Shown here: positions 1 to 8,891 of the stretch, one piece after another
Layout: every line of letters begins with the position of its first letter
Numbering within the stretch: the stretch's first letter is position 1
DNA from: Sphingomonas abaci
Lineage (GTDB): Bacteria; Pseudomonadota; Alphaproteobacteria; Sphingomonadales; Sphingomonadaceae
Assembly (NCBI RefSeq): GCF_014199625.1
Contig: NZ_JACHNY010000007.1
Coordinates: forward strand, 122,226 to 186,225
Reading direction: 5' to 3'
Length of the DNA stretch: 64,000 bases
Notes under the pieces: model-generated
Told to the model about the DNA's origin: nothing
Databases searched by the model: none
The model's input: only the letters and a program-made list of their open reading frames with translations
Made by a program: the position numbers and the translations under genes

Positions 1-1530
1 GTGGAGGCGGCGATGGCCTCCGGGCGGCTGCGCGCGCTGGTCGCCACCGCCAGCCTCGACCTCGGCGTCGACTGGGGCGATGTCGACTGCGTGATCCAGA
101 TGGGCGCGCCCAAGGGATCGTCGCGGCTGCTGCAACGCATCGGCCGCGCCAACCACCGGCTGGACGAGGCGAGCGAGGCGATCCTGGTCCCCGGCAACCG
201 CTTCGAATATCTGGAGGCGCGCGCCGCGCTCGACGCGGTCGAGGCGGGCGAGCTGGACCCCGACCTGTTCCGCCCCGGCGCGCTCGACGTACTGGCGCAG
301 CATGTCATGGCCTGCGCCTGCGCCGGACCGTTCCGGCAGGACGAGATGCTGGACGAGGTCCGCTCCGCCCTTCCCTATTCGGCACTGACCGACGAGACAT
401 TCGACCGCGTGCTGGGCTTCATCCGCGACGGCGGCTATTCGCTGCGCGCCTATGACCGGTTCAAGCGGCTGGTGCAGGAGCCGGACGGGACGTGGCGCGT
501 CGCTCATCCGAAGTTCGTCGCGCAACACCGGCTCAATGCGGGCATCATCGTCGAGGCGACGATGCTGACCGTCCGCTTCCGCAACGGCCGCCAGCTCGGC
601 AAGGTCGAGGAGGGTTTCGCCGCGACGCTCAGCCATGGCGACACCTTCTTCTTCGCCGGGCTCAGCCTGGAGGTGGAGACGATCGACACCGAGGATGTGA
701 TCGTCCGCGCCACCAGCCGCCCGGCGCGCATCCCCAGCTATGGCGGCAGCCGGATGCCGCTGTCGACCAATCTCGCCGACCGGGTGCGCCGCTTCCTGGC
801 CGATCCCGGCGAATGGCACCGCTTCCCCGACGACGTGCGCGACTGGCTGGCGATGCAGGCGCGCCGCTCGACCCTGCCCGCGCCGGGTCAGCTGCTGGTC
901 GAGACCTTCCCGCGCGAGGGCCGGCACTACATGGTCGCCTACAGCTTCGAGGGCTGGAACGCGCACCAGTCGCTGGGGATGCTCGTCACCAAGCGGATGG
1001 AGGCGCGCGGGCTGAAGCCCCTGGGCTTCGTCGCCAACGACTATGCGCTGGCCTGTTACGGGCTGGAGAAGATCGAGGATCCCGCCGCCCTGTTCTCCGC
1101 CGACATCCTGGAGGACGAGTTCGTCGACTGGGTGCAGCAGTCGCACCTGCTCAAGCGCGCGTTCCGCGAGGTGGCGGTGATCGGCGGCCTCGTCGACCGC
1201 CAGCATCCCGGCAAGCGCAAGACCGGCCGCCAGGTGACCTTCTCGACCGACCTGATCTACGACGTCTTGCGCAAGTACGAGCCGACCCACCTGCTGCTCC
1301 AGGCCGCCTGGGACGATGCGCGCGCGCGGATGACCGATGTCGGCCGGCTCGCCCATCTGCTCGACCGGGCGGCGGAGACGATGGTGCATGTCGACCTGGA
1401 GCGGGTATCGCCGCTGGCGGTGCCGGTGCTGGTGCTGATCGGGCGCGAGCGGGTGTCGACCAATGCCGGCGACGACGCGCTGCTGATCGAGGCGGAGGCG
1501 CTGGCCGCCGAGGCGATGGCGGCGGCGTGA
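1..1530 (+). CDS. Ligase-associated DEXH-box helicase (Lhr type), C-terminal part
   Basis: This is the 3' part of a superfamily 2 helicase cut by the window edge; 509 residues are visible. The first residues carry the end of the second RecA domain: motif V (TASLDLGVDWGD, about residues 16-27) and motif VI (QRIGRANHR, about 45-53). The rest matches the winged-helix and C-terminal domains of Lhr-type proteins, which in many proteobacteria are encoded with an ATP-dependent DNA ligase and an exonuclease in a DNA-repair operon. Walker A and DEXH motifs would lie upstream of the window. The first visible GTG is not the real start. The operon seems to end here, since the next gene is unrelated. Family assignment is firm; the repair role is from family knowledge. 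Confidence 0.88.
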   Translation: MEAAMASGRLRALVATASLDLGVDWGDVDCVIQMGAPKGSSRLLQRIGRANHRLDEASEAILVPGNRFEYLEARAALDAVEAGELDPDLFRPGALDVLAQHVMACACAGPFRQDEMLDEVRSALPYSALTDETFDRVLGFIRDGGYSLRAYDRFKRLVQEPDGTWRVAHPKFVAQHRLNAGIIVEATMLTVRFRNGRQLGKVEEGFAATLSHGDTFFFAGLSLEVETIDTEDVIVRATSRPARIPSYGGSRMPLSTNLADRVRRFLADPGEWHRFPDDVRDWLAMQARRSTLPAPGQLLVETFPREGRHYMVAYSFEGWNAHQSLGMLVTKRMEARGLKPLGFVANDYALACYGLEKIEDPAALFSADILEDEFVDWVQQSHLLKRAFREVAVIGGLVDRQHPGKRKTGRQVTFSTDLIYDVLRKYEPTHLLLQAAWDDARARMTDVGRLAHLLDRAAETMVHVDLERVSPLAVPVLVLIGRERVSTNAGDDALLIEAEALAAEAMAAA

Positions 1531-1571
1531 GAGGGCTTGACCGGTCGCGTAGGGGGAGGCACCTCCCGGCC

Positions 1572-2057
1572 ATGACCGACCATATCGCACGCACGCTCGA
1601 AGAGCTCGGCCTCGCCCTGCCCGAGGCCGCCGCACCCGTCGCCGCCTATGTCCCCGTCGTCGAGGCGGGCGGGTTGCTCCATGTCTCCGGCCAGCTGCCG
1701 TTCCGCGACGGCCAGCTCGTCACCGGCCGGCTGGGCGACACCGTCTCGCTGGAGGATGGCCAGGCGGCGGCGCAGGCGTGCGGCCTGATGATCGTCGCCC
1801 AGCTCCGGAAATATCTGAACGGTGACCTGTCGCGCGTCGCGCGCATCGTCAAGCTCGGCGTGTTCGTCAATTCGACCGGCGACTTCACCGACCAGCCCAA
1901 GGTCGCCAATGGCGCGTCGGAGCTGATGGTCGCGCTGTTCGGCGACGATGGCCGCCACGCCCGCTCGGCGGTCGGCGTGCCGGTGCTGCCGCTGGGCGCG
2001 GCGGTCGAGGTCGACGCGATCGTCCAGATCGGCGAGGCGCTGCCCCTTCCGGCCTGA
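1572..2057 (+). CDS. RidA/YjgF-family protein
   Basis: 161 residues, the size of the longer RidA-like group (classical RidA is about 130). RidA proteins are small trimeric enamine/imine deaminases that remove reactive intermediates of amino-acid metabolism; many paralogues have no known substrate. Family signs are the segment LLHVSGQLPF (about residues 36-45), the VKLGVFVNSTGDF strand (about 96-108) and the ending VLPLGAAVEVDAIV. The usual arginine of the conserved C-terminal motif is not obvious, so deaminase activity is not assured. The ATG at 1572 was chosen because the N-terminus MTDHIARTLEELG starts there; it lies 42 bases after the helicase gene. Confidence 0.85.
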   Translation: MTDHIARTLEELGLALPEAAAPVAAYVPVVEAGGLLHVSGQLPFRDGQLVTGRLGDTVSLEDGQAAAQACGLMIVAQLRKYLNGDLSRVARIVKLGVFVNSTGDFTDQPKVANGASELMVALFGDDGRHARSAVGVPVLPLGAAVEVDAIVQIGEALPLPA

Positions 2058-2083
2058 GCCTGCGCACCCTAAATCAGGCGGCG

Positions 2084-3214
2084 ATGACCAGCATCACCGC
2101 CCGCCTGGCCGACGGCGTCCGCCAGATCGCCGCCGCCGATTGGGACGCCTGCGCCGGCAGCGGCAATCCGTTCGTCGGCCATGGATTCCTCGCCGCGCTG
2201 GAGGAGTCCGGCGCGGTCGGCGGGCGCAGCGGCTGGCAACCCCTGCCGATCGTCGTCGATGGCGATGACGGCCGCCCCGCCGCCATCGCGCCGGCCTATA
2301 TCAAGGCGCACAGCCAGGGCGAATATGTGTTCGACCATGGCTGGGCCGATGCCTGGGAACGGGCCGGCGGCGATTACTACCCCAAGCTCCAGATCGCCTC
2401 GCCGTTCAGCCCGGTGCCCGGCCCCCGGCTGCTGCTGCGCGATCCGGCCCTCGCGCCGGCCCTGATCGGCGCGGTGCAGGCGGTGGTCGACCAGAACGAC
2501 CTGTCGTCCGCCCACGCCACCTTCATCGAGGCCGGGGAGGTGCCGGTGTTCGAGGCCGCCGGCTGGCTGATCCGGCAGGGCGTGCAGTTCCACTGGACCA
2601 ACCGCGGCTATGCCGATTTCGACGGCTTCCTGGACGACCTCGCCAGCCGCAAGCGCAAGGCGATCCGCAAGGAGCGCGCGGCGGCGGTGGAGGGACTGGC
2701 GATCCGCCATCTTTCGGGCGACGCGATCCGGCCCGAACATTGGGACGCCTTCTGGACCTTCTACCAGGATACCGGCAGCCGCAAATGGGGAACGCCCTAT
2801 CTGACCCGCGCGACCTTCCCGCTCCTCGGCGAGACGTTGGGCGACCGGGTGCTGCTGATCCTGGCGGAACGCGACGGGGTGCCGATCGCGGGGGCGCTCA
2901 ACCTGGTCGGCGACGATGCGCTGTATGGCCGCTATTGGGGCTGCACCGAGGAGGTACCGTTCCTCCATTTCGAACTCTGCTACTATCAGGCGATCGAAGC
3001 GGCGATCGCGCGCGGCCTCCAGCGGGTCGAGGCGGGCGCGCAGGGCGAGCACAAGCTGGCGCGCGGCTATGCGCCGGTGCCGACCTGGTCGGCGCATTAC
3101 ATCCCCCACCCCGACTTCCGCCGCGCGGTCGCCGCGTTCCTGGCGCGCGAGCGCGAGGGCGTTGCGGCTGATGCCGACTATCTGGAGACGCTGACCCCGT
3201 TCAAGCGGGGTTAG
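2084..3214 (+). CDS. GNAT/FemAB-like N-acyltransferase (DUF482 family)
   Basis: 376 residues. It matches the family usually annotated as GNAT-family or 'peptidoglycan biosynthesis' protein (PF04339, DUF482). Typical features are the N-terminal SGNPFVGHGFL-type block (about residues 26-36), the central YADFDGFLDDL and KRKAIRKER block, and the C-terminal run RVEAGAQGEHKLARGY (about 312-327), the most conserved stretch of this family. No signal peptide or membrane segment is seen, so a cytoplasmic enzyme is likely. The acyl donor and acceptor are unknown. It starts at an ATG 26 bases after the RidA gene and may be co-transcribed with it. Confidence 0.82.
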   Translation: MTSITARLADGVRQIAAADWDACAGSGNPFVGHGFLAALEESGAVGGRSGWQPLPIVVDGDDGRPAAIAPAYIKAHSQGEYVFDHGWADAWERAGGDYYPKLQIASPFSPVPGPRLLLRDPALAPALIGAVQAVVDQNDLSSAHATFIEAGEVPVFEAAGWLIRQGVQFHWTNRGYADFDGFLDDLASRKRKAIRKERAAAVEGLAIRHLSGDAIRPEHWDAFWTFYQDTGSRKWGTPYLTRATFPLLGETLGDRVLLILAERDGVPIAGALNLVGDDALYGRYWGCTEEVPFLHFELCYYQAIEAAIARGLQRVEAGAQGEHKLARGYAPVPTWSAHYIPHPDFRRAVAAFLAREREGVAADADYLETLTPFKRG

Positions 3215-3226
3215 GGCCATCCGTCG

Positions 3227-4840
3227 CTATTTGGCGGCGGGCTGGGATTGGGGCTTCGGCCGACGCTTGATCAGCGGCGGCGGGGGTGGCGGCTGGGTGC
3301 GGTCGTCGACCCGGTAGAGATAGTTGGTGCCGTTCTGCCAGATCAGCGTCAGGCCCTTGAGCTGCTTGTGGTCGAAGGCCGGCGGGCTGATCAGATAGAC
3401 ATAGTCGAACGCGTCGCGGGGGAAGAGCTGAAGCGCATAGCCCAGCGGCCGCCACCATTCGCCCCGGCAATAGCGATCGGTGACGATCTGCGACGGATCA
3501 TGCGCGAAGCCGCGCGCGGCGGCATAGCGGGTGGTGAGCTGCTGCGCCCCCGCCATCGACCATTGGTCGTTGGCATAGGCCAGGCGGCGCTCCAGGAGCA
3601 GGCCGGGGACATGCTCCAGCCGGGTATAGGCCCAGTCGTCGTAGCAATGCCGCCCGATGAAGCTGACCACGCGCGCGCGCGGCGGCAGCACGTCCACCAC
3701 CGCCAGCGTGCGGTCATAGGCCTGGGCGTAGAGCGCGAAGCTCCACGTCGTGCCGACCAGCCGCGCTGCGTAGAAGACCAGGCCAATCATCGCCAGCATC
3801 GCCGCGTCGCGCGGCTGGCTGCCCCGCCTGGGCCGAAGCGCGATCAGCAGGATCGCCAGCACGAACGGGGCAAGCCGCATGTCCGCATAGGCCGAGCCGA
3901 ACACGATGCGCGGCAGCAGCAGATAGACCAGGAACAGGAACAGCGCCGACAGGCCCAGATTGCGCGAATATTCGATGCGGTCGTCGCGCACCCCCTTGAG
4001 CAGGACGACCAACAGCACGGCGGTGGAGGCGATGTCCCACGCCAGCCAGCGATCGCGCAGCACCATCATCATCCACTGGATCTTGGCGCGCCAATTGAAA
4101 TAATCGGCGGTGACGCCGGTGACATGGTCGCCCGAGCGCCACACCACCATCATGACCAGCGGCAACGCCAGCGGTACGCAGCCCAGGCCGGCGCGGATCC
4201 AGCTTTCCAGCCAATGGCCACCCCGCCCGTCCTTGCGCAGGTCGTGCTGGCGGATCATCTCCGCCGAGAAGGCCAGCACGCCCAGCACGCCCCAGCCATA
4301 GGTATGGCAGACCCACAGCGCGCAACTGAGCGGCACGAACAGGATCGCGCGCACCATCAGCCGCCCCTGCCGCGCCAGCCGCAGCCACCAGGCGAACAGG
4401 TTGAGCGCGATCGCCATCGACAGCGCGAAGTTCACGAAGCCGAACTGGATCGGATAGCAATAGGCCAGCGGCAGCGCGAACAGCGCGGTGGCGGGGATGC
4501 GGCCATGCACCTCGCGCGCGATCCAGAGCAGGCCGGTGACGATCAGGAAGGGGATCGCCATCACGATCAGCTTCACCGCCGGCTCCAGCCCCATCAGGGG
4601 GGCCAGCGGGATGATGAGCAGGTCGATGCCCAGATTGCCGATCAGCGACCAGCGGAAATCATACCATTGGTTCAGCCACGGATTGTCCGCCATGGCGAGC
4701 TGGACGCGGTAGCGCCCCATATGCCCGGGCAGATCGACCAGCGGCGGGATGGTCGGCCACCACAAGGGGATCGTCGCCGCGATCGCCATCGCCAGCACGA
4801 ACCACCGCGTCTGCCACCAGTTCAGCTTTTCCCCCGACAT
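3227..4840 (-). CDS. Polytopic membrane protein of unknown function
   Basis: About 537 residues from the chosen ATG; an ATG four codons upstream (4852) or a TTG at 4942 are alternatives. Around ten or more hydrophobic segments span the protein (for example WFVLAMAIAATIPLWWP near the start, ALFALPLAYCYPIQFGFVNF, and LFLFLVYLLLPRIVF), so it is an inner-membrane protein. A large soluble-looking part near residues 390-500 is followed by a proline-rich, positively charged tail (QPPPPPPLIKRRPKP). The overall plan recalls GT-C-type glycosyltransferase-like or 'hypothetical membrane' proteins of sphingomonads, but no catalytic motif can be pointed to. It converges with the preceding plus-strand gene, with 12 bases between the two ends. 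Confidence 0.75.
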   Translation of the reverse strand: MSGEKLNWWQTRWFVLAMAIAATIPLWWPTIPPLVDLPGHMGRYRVQLAMADNPWLNQWYDFRWSLIGNLGIDLLIIPLAPLMGLEPAVKLIVMAIPFLIVTGLLWIAREVHGRIPATALFALPLAYCYPIQFGFVNFALSMAIALNLFAWWLRLARQGRLMVRAILFVPLSCALWVCHTYGWGVLGVLAFSAEMIRQHDLRKDGRGGHWLESWIRAGLGCVPLALPLVMMVVWRSGDHVTGVTADYFNWRAKIQWMMMVLRDRWLAWDIASTAVLLVVLLKGVRDDRIEYSRNLGLSALFLFLVYLLLPRIVFGSAYADMRLAPFVLAILLIALRPRRGSQPRDAAMLAMIGLVFYAARLVGTTWSFALYAQAYDRTLAVVDVLPPRARVVSFIGRHCYDDWAYTRLEHVPGLLLERRLAYANDQWSMAGAQQLTTRYAAARGFAHDPSQIVTDRYCRGEWWRPLGYALQLFPRDAFDYVYLISPPAFDHKQLKGLTLIWQNGTNYLYRVDDRTQPPPPPPLIKRRPKPQSQPAAK

Positions 4841-4973
4841 GAAGGTCAGCATTACGGGCGTGGGTGCGATCAGGCAACCGGTCGGGGGCGGCCCTTTGAT
4901 GTGGCGAAATGATTCAAGCGCATGAACGACGCGCCTCTGCAAGAATCGCTGGCTCGCCCAACCCAGCCCACCA

Positions 4974-5059
4974 CCCCGGCGGAGGCCGGGGTCCAGTTAC
5001 GGAACGTTTCGAATAACGTGCAGGCGTCCCCCAACTGGATCCCGGCCTCCGCCGGGATC
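4974..5059. repeat. REP-like inverted repeat pair (R1)
   Basis: Two copies of a short palindromic unit in inverted orientation. The left arm (4974-5001) has CCCCGGCGGAGGCCGGGG followed by a CCAGTT tail; the right arm (5031-5059) is its reverse complement with few changes. Each arm can fold by itself (CCCCGGC/GCCGGGG) and the two arms can pair with each other. It fills the gap between the membrane protein and the DUF885 gene. The same unit occurs at 7014-7116 and, altered, at 21796-21882. The form fits REP/BIME elements; no transposase is nearby. Confidence 0.8.
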
Positions 5060-5121
5060 ATCCGCAAGGGGTGTAGGCTCCGCTCGAACCGGAACGGCGG
5101 AACAGCGCAGACGCATGGACC

Positions 5122-6930
5122 TCACCCCCGCTGCGCGGCGATGCGTTCGTCGATGCGACGTTCCAGGATGGTCAGCGGCATCGCGCCTTCCTTCAGCACC
5201 TCGTGGAACTGCTTCAGGTCGAACCGGTCGCCGAGCGAAGCCTCCGCCCTGGCGCGGGCACGGGTCCAGGCCATGTGGCCGACCTTGTAGCTGCACGCCT
5301 GCCCGGCCTGGGTGCAATAGCGCTCCACCTCGCGCAGCGTGCGGGGCCGGGCGAAGCCGGTGGTCGCGACCATGTAATCGGTCGCCTGCTCGCGGCTCCA
5401 GCGCTTGGCGTGGATGCCGGTATCGACCACCAGCCGCGCGGCGCGGAACAGGAAGGATTGCAGATAGCCCGCCCGCTCCAGCGGCGTGGCATAGGCGCCC
5501 AGCTCCTCGGCGAGCTGCTCGGCATAGAGCGCCCAGCCCTCCGAATAGGCGGAGAAGAAGCCGATCTTGCGCAAGGTCGGGATGTCGCGCGATTCCTGCG
5601 CCAGGCTGATCTGCAGGTGATGGCCGGGCACGCCCTCGTGATAGGTCAGCGCGGGCAGCGTGTATTTCGGCCAGTCGCCGACATCCTTCAGGTTGACGAA
5701 ATAGATGGCCGGCCGCGACCCGTCGAGCGAGGCGCGGTTGTAATAGCCGTTGGCCGCGCCGTCCTGGATCTCGACCGGCACCGCGCGGATCTCCAGCGGC
5801 TGGGTCGGCACGGTGGCGAAGGCCCGGGGCAGCTTCGCGTACATCGCCTTCACCCCGTCGTTCAGCCCGGCGAGCAGGGCGGCGCGGCCGGCTGCGTCAT
5901 TGGCGTAGAGCTGGTCCGGGCGGACGTTGAGCCTGGCCAGCCGCTCGCCGACGCTGCCGTCGCGCAACCCTTGCGCCTTCAGGATCGTGTCGAGCTGGCC
6001 GCTGATCTCCGCCACCTGCGCCAGGCCCAGCCGGTGCACCTCGTCCGGGGTCATGCTGGTGGTGGTCGCCTGGGCCAGCGCCATGGCATAGACCGCATCG
6101 CCCTGCGGGATGCGCCAGATGCCGTCGCCCGCGCGCGTCGTCGGCTTCAGTGTCTCGACCAGTGCGATCTGGCGATCGAGCGCGGGATAGACCTTGTCCG
6201 CGACGATGGCGCTCGCCCGCGCCTGCCAGTCGCCCGCCAGGCCCTTGGCGGCGGCGCGGCGGACGAGCGATTCGACCATGCTCGCGGTCGCGGCCGGCTG
6301 ACGGCGCAACGCCCGCATCTGCCCCAGCGTCAGATCGAGCGACCAGCCGGGGGCGAGCAGCCCGCGCCGCGCCTCCTCCGCCTGCATGGCGCTGTCCTGA
6401 TCGAGCGCGGTGGCGAACTGCTCCAGCCGCGCGAGGTACGCCTCGGCATCGCTCGCCTGGTTGATCGTGTGCGCGGTGTTGAGGAAGTCGGGCACCGAGA
6501 AATAGGCGCCCCCCTGCTGGAAGAGGCGATAGGGGCGGATCGCGCTGTCCATGCCGAACCGCTCGGCCGAGGCGATCTGGGTGTTGAGCGAATAGCGGAC
6601 CACCTCCAGGTTGAGCCTGGCGGCGGGCGACAGACCCTGGCCTTCGAACGCGGCGAGCCGGGTCAGCGCCGCCCTGGTCCGCGCGACGTCCTCGGCCCGG
6701 CGCGCGGGCGTGCGCGGCGAGAGCTGGCGCTTCAGCGGCGCGAGCGCACCCTTGTCGAGGCCGAGCGAGGTGGCCATTTCCGGCGCGTGGGCGACCGCAT
6801 CCTGGAAGATGCGCTCGAATTCCGCGTTCAGCGCCGCGTCGCCGCCCTGGGCGAGCGCCGCGTTCGGGATCAGGCCGCTGCCGATCGCGGCAAGGCCGGT
6901 GGTGGCCAGGAACTGACGACGGTCGATCAT
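5122..6930 (-). CDS. DUF885 family protein with Tat signal
   Basis: 602 residues. It begins with a twin-arginine signal (MIDRRQFLATTGLAAIG, then AALAQ as a likely cleavage site near residue 28), so it is probably exported folded to the periplasm. The body is a DUF885 protein; the family hallmark HEGVPGHHLQ is at about 431-440 and resembles a zinc-metallopeptidase HExxH-like helix, which is why family members are often called putative peptidases. The ATG at 6930 is set by the Tat motif and a GGGGGAT ribosome site just upstream; upstream codons in this frame run through a REP element and are not coding. It is flanked on both sides by REP pairs and seems to be a single-gene unit. Substrate unknown. 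Confidence 0.85.
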   Translation of the reverse strand: MIDRRQFLATTGLAAIGSGLIPNAALAQGGDAALNAEFERIFQDAVAHAPEMATSLGLDKGALAPLKRQLSPRTPARRAEDVARTRAALTRLAAFEGQGLSPAARLNLEVVRYSLNTQIASAERFGMDSAIRPYRLFQQGGAYFSVPDFLNTAHTINQASDAEAYLARLEQFATALDQDSAMQAEEARRGLLAPGWSLDLTLGQMRALRRQPAATASMVESLVRRAAAKGLAGDWQARASAIVADKVYPALDRQIALVETLKPTTRAGDGIWRIPQGDAVYAMALAQATTTSMTPDEVHRLGLAQVAEISGQLDTILKAQGLRDGSVGERLARLNVRPDQLYANDAAGRAALLAGLNDGVKAMYAKLPRAFATVPTQPLEIRAVPVEIQDGAANGYYNRASLDGSRPAIYFVNLKDVGDWPKYTLPALTYHEGVPGHHLQISLAQESRDIPTLRKIGFFSAYSEGWALYAEQLAEELGAYATPLERAGYLQSFLFRAARLVVDTGIHAKRWSREQATDYMVATTGFARPRTLREVERYCTQAGQACSYKVGHMAWTRARARAEASLGDRFDLKQFHEVLKEGAMPLTILERRIDERIAAQRG

Positions 6931-7013
6931 GATATCCCCCTGAATGGCTTGTCGATTTCGCAAGGGTGTAGCGGCGCGATCGGGGTGAACGCTAGGGGGG
7001 AGACGTCTTCTTG

Positions 7014-7116
7014 TTCCCCGGCGGAGGCCGGGGCCCAGTTGGGGAACGGCCATGACGACGTGCAGCGCTCCGTTACATCCGCTCTCCCAACTGGACCCCG
7101 GCCTTCGCCGGGGAAC
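7014..7116. repeat. REP-like inverted repeat pair (R2)
   Basis: Same family as the pair at 4974. The left arm 7014-7047 (CCCCGGCGGAGGCCGGGG, then CCCAGTTGGGGAACG) and the right arm 7084-7116 are inverted copies. The 389-base gap 6931-7319 holds this pair and, further right, a candidate leader RNA of the SulP gene; nothing else is seen there. Confidence 0.82.
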
Positions 7117-7182
7117 GAATGATTGCTGCGTATAACTCCGTCCAACACCCCGCTTGCCCCACCCCACCCGCTTCCTGTACAG

Positions 7183-7232
7183 GGCCGGCCATTCGCAAGG
7201 ACCCGGTGCAAATCCGGGTGGCTCTTCCGGCC
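7183..7232 (+). promoter_or_regulatory. Candidate structured leader RNA of the SulP gene
   Basis: A nested two-stem structure lies 88 bases before the transporter start: outer stem GGCCGG (7183-7188) with CCGGCC (7227-7232), and inner stem ACCCGG (7201-7206) with CCGGGT (7214-7219) closing a TGCAAAT loop. The gap from the REP pair to the gene is otherwise unstructured. Leader RNAs upstream of sulfate-transporter genes are known in alphaproteobacteria (a 'sul1' motif has been reported); whether this is one is not tested. A cobalamin riboswitch was considered and set aside, because the B12-box part is missing. Confidence 0.45.
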
Positions 7233-7319
7233 GCCGATCCGCCGGACAACCTCAATCGCGCCATTCCATGTCCGGCGACCCCGATGGGGCGCGGCGGGCG
7301 CGTGTTGCGGATTCTCTCC

Positions 7320-8813
7320 ATGACCTCTTTCCTATCCCGTTACCGGACCCAGTGGTTCGTCGACCTGGGCGGCGTGCGCCGCGATCTGCTCGCCGGCCTG
7401 GTCGTCGCGCTGGCGCTGATCCCGGAGGCGATCGGCTTCTCGATCATCTCCGGCGTCGATCCGCGCGTCGGCCTCTATGCCTCGGTGGCGATCGCGATGG
7501 TGATCGCGCTGGTCGGCGGCCGCCCCGGCATGATCTCCGCCGCCACCGCCGCCGTGGCGGTCGTCGTCACGCCTTTGGTGCGCGAGCATGGCGTGTCCTA
7601 CCTGTTCGCCGCGACGATCCTGATGGGCGTCATCCAGATGGCCGCCGGGCTGCTCCGGCTCGACCTCTTGATGCAGTTCGTGTCGCGCTCCGTCATCACC
7701 GGCTTCGTCAACGCGCTCGCCATCCTCATCTTCCTGGCGCAGGTCCCGCAGCTGACCGGCGTGACCTGGCACAGCTATGCGCTGGTCGCCGCCGGGCTCG
7801 CGATCATCTACCTGCTGCCGCGCGTCACCACGCTCGCGCCCTCGCCCCTGGTCGCGATCCTGCTGCTGGCGGCGGTCAGCATCGCGTTCGGCCTGCCGGT
7901 CCGCACCGTCGGCGACATGGGCCGCCTGCCCGAGGGGCTGCCCAGCCTGGCACTGCCCGACGTGCCGCTGACCTGGGAGACGCTGCGCATCATCCTGCCC
8001 TATTCACTGACCATGGCGGCGGTGGGCCTGCTCGAGTCGCTGATGACCGCGCAGATCGTCGACGACATGACCGACACGGACAGCGACAAGCGGCAGGAAT
8101 GCCTGGGCCAGGGCACCGCCAACATCGCCGCCGCTTTGGTCGGCGGCATGGGCGGCTGCGCGATGATCGGCCAGTCGGTGATCAACGTCACCTCGGGCGG
8201 GCGCTTCCGCCTGTCGACCTTCACCGCCGGCGCGGTGCTGCTGGTGCTGCTGACCGGGCTCGGGCCGGTGGTCGGGCGAATCCCGATGCCGGCCTTGGTC
8301 GCGGTGATGATCATGGTGTCGATCGGCACGTTCAGCTGGAACTCCATCCCCAATCTGCGCCGCCATCCGCCGACCTCCTCGATCGTCATGCTGGTGACCG
8401 TCGCGGTGGTGGTGGCGACGCACGATCTGGCGCGCGGCGTGCTGGCCGGCGTGCTGCTGTCCGGCCTCTTCTTCGCCGGCAAGGTCCGCCGCCTGTTCGC
8501 GGTCGAGCGCGGCGAAGACGGCGACACCGCCACTTACCGCGTCACCGGACAGATATTCTTCGCCTCGGTCGACCGCTTCACCCGCGCCTTTCGCAGCGAC
8601 GAGCCGGCGCGCATGGTCGCGATCGACGTGTCGGGCGCGCATTTCTGGGACATCTCGGCGGTCGGCGCGCTCGACACGATCGTCGCCCGGTTGCGCCGCG
8701 ACGGCCGGCAGGTGACGGTGACCGGCTATAACGCCGCCAGCGCCGATCTGGTCGACCGCTTCGCCCGCCACGACAAGACCGGTGTCGAACTGGGCCTGGC
8801 GCCGCACGGATAG
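7320..8813 (+). CDS. SulP family inorganic anion transporter
   Basis: 497 residues with the SLC26/SulP plan: about ten or more membrane segments (residues 20-385), including the opening DLLAGLVVALALIPEAIGF, which matches the family signature, and GMGGCAMIGQSVINVTSGG. A cytoplasmic STAS domain follows (about 395-495, with AIDVSGAHFWDISAVGALD). It should move sulfate or another small anion such as bicarbonate across the inner membrane; the substrate cannot be read from sequence. The start at 7320 is the methionine just before the conserved N-terminus; upstream in-frame codons cross the leader and a REP element. It stands alone as a gene, with a candidate structured leader upstream. Confidence 0.92.
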   Translation: MTSFLSRYRTQWFVDLGGVRRDLLAGLVVALALIPEAIGFSIISGVDPRVGLYASVAIAMVIALVGGRPGMISAATAAVAVVVTPLVREHGVSYLFAATILMGVIQMAAGLLRLDLLMQFVSRSVITGFVNALAILIFLAQVPQLTGVTWHSYALVAAGLAIIYLLPRVTTLAPSPLVAILLLAAVSIAFGLPVRTVGDMGRLPEGLPSLALPDVPLTWETLRIILPYSLTMAAVGLLESLMTAQIVDDMTDTDSDKRQECLGQGTANIAAALVGGMGGCAMIGQSVINVTSGGRFRLSTFTAGAVLLVLLTGLGPVVGRIPMPALVAVMIMVSIGTFSWNSIPNLRRHPPTSSIVMLVTVAVVVATHDLARGVLAGVLLSGLFFAGKVRRLFAVERGEDGDTATYRVTGQIFFASVDRFTRAFRSDEPARMVAIDVSGAHFWDISAVGALDTIVARLRRDGRQVTVTGYNAASADLVDRFARHDKTGVELGLAPHG

Positions 8814-8891
8814 AGGCGCTTTGCATTTCGCGCCCGATCACCGGTAGAGCAGCGGGAAGAAGGCGGCACGACGCGCCCATGGGAGAGTGAT

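Noticed and set aside
5203..7122. A 639-residue plus-strand frame opposite the DUF885 gene
   Set aside because: Shadow frame: composition (Arg, Gly, Leu repeats) and exact overlap with a recognised gene.
7201..7219. GGTGCAAATCC looks like part of a cobalamin riboswitch
   Set aside because: The B12-box and the rest of the core are missing; only the short hairpin is shared.
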